DNA from: Chloroflexota bacterium
GTDB taxonomy: Bacteria; Chloroflexota; UBA6077; CF-72
Assembly (NCBI GenBank): GCA_019242065.1
Contig: JAFAWJ010000758.1
Coordinates: 1-7,317, forward strand
Length of the DNA stretch: 7,317 nt
Reading direction: 5' to 3'
Shown: piece after piece, positions 5,647-7,317 of the stretch
Layout of the letters: each line of letters opens with the position of its first letter
How positions within the stretch are numbered: position 1 is the first letter of the stretch
Notes under the pieces: model-generated
What the model saw: only the letters and a program-made list of their open reading frames with translations
Told to the model about the DNA's origin: nothing
Database searches by the model: none
Position numbers and translations under genes: made by a program

Positions 5647-7317
5647 GTGCCTGTTCGTCTGTTTACTGACGCCGAGCGGGAGCGCCTGAACCGCTTCCCG
5701 CCCGACATTTCGCCGGCCGATGTGCTGGCCTTCTTCACCCTGTCTGACGACGAGCTCGAGCTGATCGGCGATCGTAACCGGCTCGGCTTCGGACTCCAAC
5801 TCAAGACGTTGCCCTACCTGGGCTTCGTGCCTGACGCGCTCGGCGGCGCGCCGGCAAGAGTCGTGTCCTACCTGGCGTTGCAGTTGAGCGTTCCAGCTGA
5901 CGCACTGGAGCAGTTCGGCGATCGCGAGCACACGCGAACGGACCATCTGCGGGAAATCCAGGAACGGCTCGGGTTCCGTGACGCCGGTCAGCGTGAGCTT
6001 ACCGCGCTCAGTACCTGGCTGCTCGACCGCACCCTCGAACATGACCGGCCGATCGTGCTGTTCCACCTCGCGTGCCAGTGGCTGCTGCAGGAGAGCCTGG
6101 TGCGGCCCGGTGTCACGCGCATTGAACGCCTGGTGGCGGGGGTCCGCGAACGCGCGCAGCAGGAAACCTATCGACGACTCGGCGCGTTATTGACGCCAAC
6201 TCGCCAAGATGGCCTGAACCTCGTCCTGCAGCCCTCGGGCGAAACGGGGCGGACACCGCTGTCGTGGTTGCAGCGCGAAGCAACCGCGCTCACGCCGCGA
6301 GCGATCCTCGAAGAGCTCGACAAGCTGAACTACGTGCGCGCACTCGGTGCCGATACGTGGCAGCTGAATGCGCTGACGCCCAACCGCCGCAAGTTGCTGG
6401 CCGGCATCGGTCGGCGCTCCACGAACCAGGCGTTGCAGCGCATGTCGCCGGAGCGGCGTTTTCCGATCCTCATGGCGTTCCTTTCACAGACCACCGAGGA
6501 CGTCACCGACGAGAATATCGACCTGTTCGATCGAGCTTTGACCAACTCGTACGCTCGTGCGCGGCGTGAGCTCGACGAGTTCCGCCGCTCGATTGCCCGC
6601 TCGACCAATGAGAAAGTCAGGCTGTTTCGCGCGATGGGTCACGTCGTTCTCGACGGATCGATTTCAGACGCCGACCTGCGCGTCGCGATCTATCGTCAGG
6701 TTCTGTCCGAGGAAGAACTGGCCGCGGCCGTCGACGATGCCGACCGCATCATGCATCTGCTCGACGACGATTACTTTGACCTGCTCGCCGACCGGTACAG
6801 CCACCTCCGCCAATTCGCTCCGTCGCTGTTGAGTGCCTTCAAGTTCCGGAGCTCGGATATTGACCAGGAGCTCGTCCAGGCAATCGATCTGGTCCGTCGT
6901 TTGAACACGACCGGACGGCGCAAAGTCCCTGAAGATGCACCCCTCAGCTTCGTGCCGGCCAGGTGGCGAAGCTACGTCATCGATGAGGAAGGGCGAATCG
7001 ATCGCCGCTTCTATGAGCTCTGCGTCTTGTGGGAATTGCGTGCTGCGCTGCGCGCCGGCGATGTGTGGGTGGAGGGTAGGCGCCGCTACGCGGACCCCGA
7101 AACGTATTTGATTGCGCGGAGCGAATGGCCCGAGAAACGAGGCGAAGCGTGTCGACTCATTGGCGCGCCCGAAAACGGCGCGGAGCGCCTGCAGCAGAGG
7201 CAGATCGAGCTCAAGTCGATCCTGACACGTCTCGATCGAGGCTTTCCGCAGAACGACTATGTGCGGCTGGTCGGCGACGATCTGACCGTGGCGCCAGTCC
7301 GCGGCGAAGATCCGCCC
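5647..7317 (+). CDS. tnpA: Tn3-family transposase TnpA, N-terminal part (3' end outside window)
   Basis: An uninterrupted 557-codon frame is open at the right edge. It encodes the N-terminal part of a Tn3-family transposase, which binds the element's terminal inverted repeats and carries out replicative transposition through cointegrates. The start MPVRLFTDAERERLNRFP, then ADVLAFFTLSDDELELIGDR and NRLGFGLQLKTLPYLGFVP (to about residue 60), and further helices to about 170 match the DUF4158-type N-terminal domain. The helical middle region includes a YFDLLADRYSHLRQFAPSLL segment (about 376-395) and VPARWRSYVIDE. Family proteins are near 1000 aa with the DDE catalytic domain in the last 400, so the catalytic residues lie beyond the window and activity cannot be judged. 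No stop or frameshift is seen. GTG 5647 is chosen from ribosome-binding-site spacing. It is divergent from the tyrosine recombinase. Confidence 0.95.
   Translation, partial: MPVRLFTDAERERLNRFPPDISPADVLAFFTLSDDELELIGDRNRLGFGLQLKTLPYLGFVPDALGGAPARVVSYLALQLSVPADALEQFGDREHTRTDHLREIQERLGFRDAGQRELTALSTWLLDRTLEHDRPIVLFHLACQWLLQESLVRPGVTRIERLVAGVRERAQQETYRRLGALLTPTRQDGLNLVLQPSGETGRTPLSWLQREATALTPRAILEELDKLNYVRALGADTWQLNALTPNRRKLLAGIGRRSTNQALQRMSPERRFPILMAFLSQTTEDVTDENIDLFDRALTNSYARARRELDEFRRSIARSTNEKVRLFRAMGHVVLDGSISDADLRVAIYRQVLSEEELAAAVDDADRIMHLLDDDYFDLLADRYSHLRQFAPSLLSAFKFRSSDIDQELVQAIDLVRRLNTTGRRKVPEDAPLSFVPARWRSYVIDEEGRIDRRFYELCVLWELRAALRAGDVWVEGRRRYADPETYLIARSEWPEKRGEACRLIGAPENGAERLQQRQIELKSILTRLDRGFPQNDYVRLVGDDLTVAPVRGEDPP

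Noticed and set aside
5533..6066. Minus-strand open frame of 177 codons extending into tnpA
   Set aside because: It lies opposite the conserved N-terminus of the Tn3-family transposase and resembles nothing.

Overview
The window is GC-rich bacterial DNA with codons ending mostly in G or C. It has no rRNA, tRNA or CRISPR. Nothing fixes the taxon. A BNR-repeat protein, a xanthine-dehydrogenase-type large subunit, SnoaL and VOC proteins and a Tn3-type transposase paired with a short tyrosine recombinase would suit Chloroflexota or another high-GC environmental lineage, but this is only a weak inference.

Layout. (i) 1-292, minus: the 5' part of a BNR/sialidase-like beta-propeller gene, broken by an apparent one-base deletion. 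(ii) 293-602: a divergent intergenic region with a perfect 10-bp inverted repeat just before the next gene. (iii) 603-2897, plus: a complete molybdopterin-binding (large) subunit of the xanthine dehydrogenase/aldehyde oxidase family, with no FeS or FAD partner gene beside it. (iv) 3894-2976, minus: an unrecognised 125-aa ORF whose stop overlaps the start of a SnoaL-like gene (ATGACTGA), so the two look translationally coupled. (v) 3895-4295: about 400 bases without a convincing gene. (vi) 4748-4296, minus: a VOC/glyoxalase-fold protein that appears to start at CTG behind a strong ribosome binding site. (vii) 5523-4801, minus: a short tyrosine recombinase with all catalytic residues. (viii) 5524-5646: a 123-bp divergent region with three closely spaced inverted repeats, a candidate resolution site. 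(ix) 5647-end, plus: the N-terminal 557 residues of a Tn3-family transposase, running off the window before its catalytic DDE domain.

How they fit. The recombinase, the intervening region and the transposase have the usual divergent layout of a Tn3-family transposon whose cointegrates are resolved by a tyrosine recombinase (as with TnpI/IRS in Tn4430). The recombinase is followed after 52 bp, on the same strand, by the VOC gene, and no terminal inverted repeat was recognised between them, so the VOC gene could be a passenger. The left half is ordinary oxidative or small-molecule metabolism. No previously undescribed system is clearly present. The best leads are the candidate resolution site, the CTG start, the coupled unknown ORF and the orphan molybdenum hydroxylase subunit.
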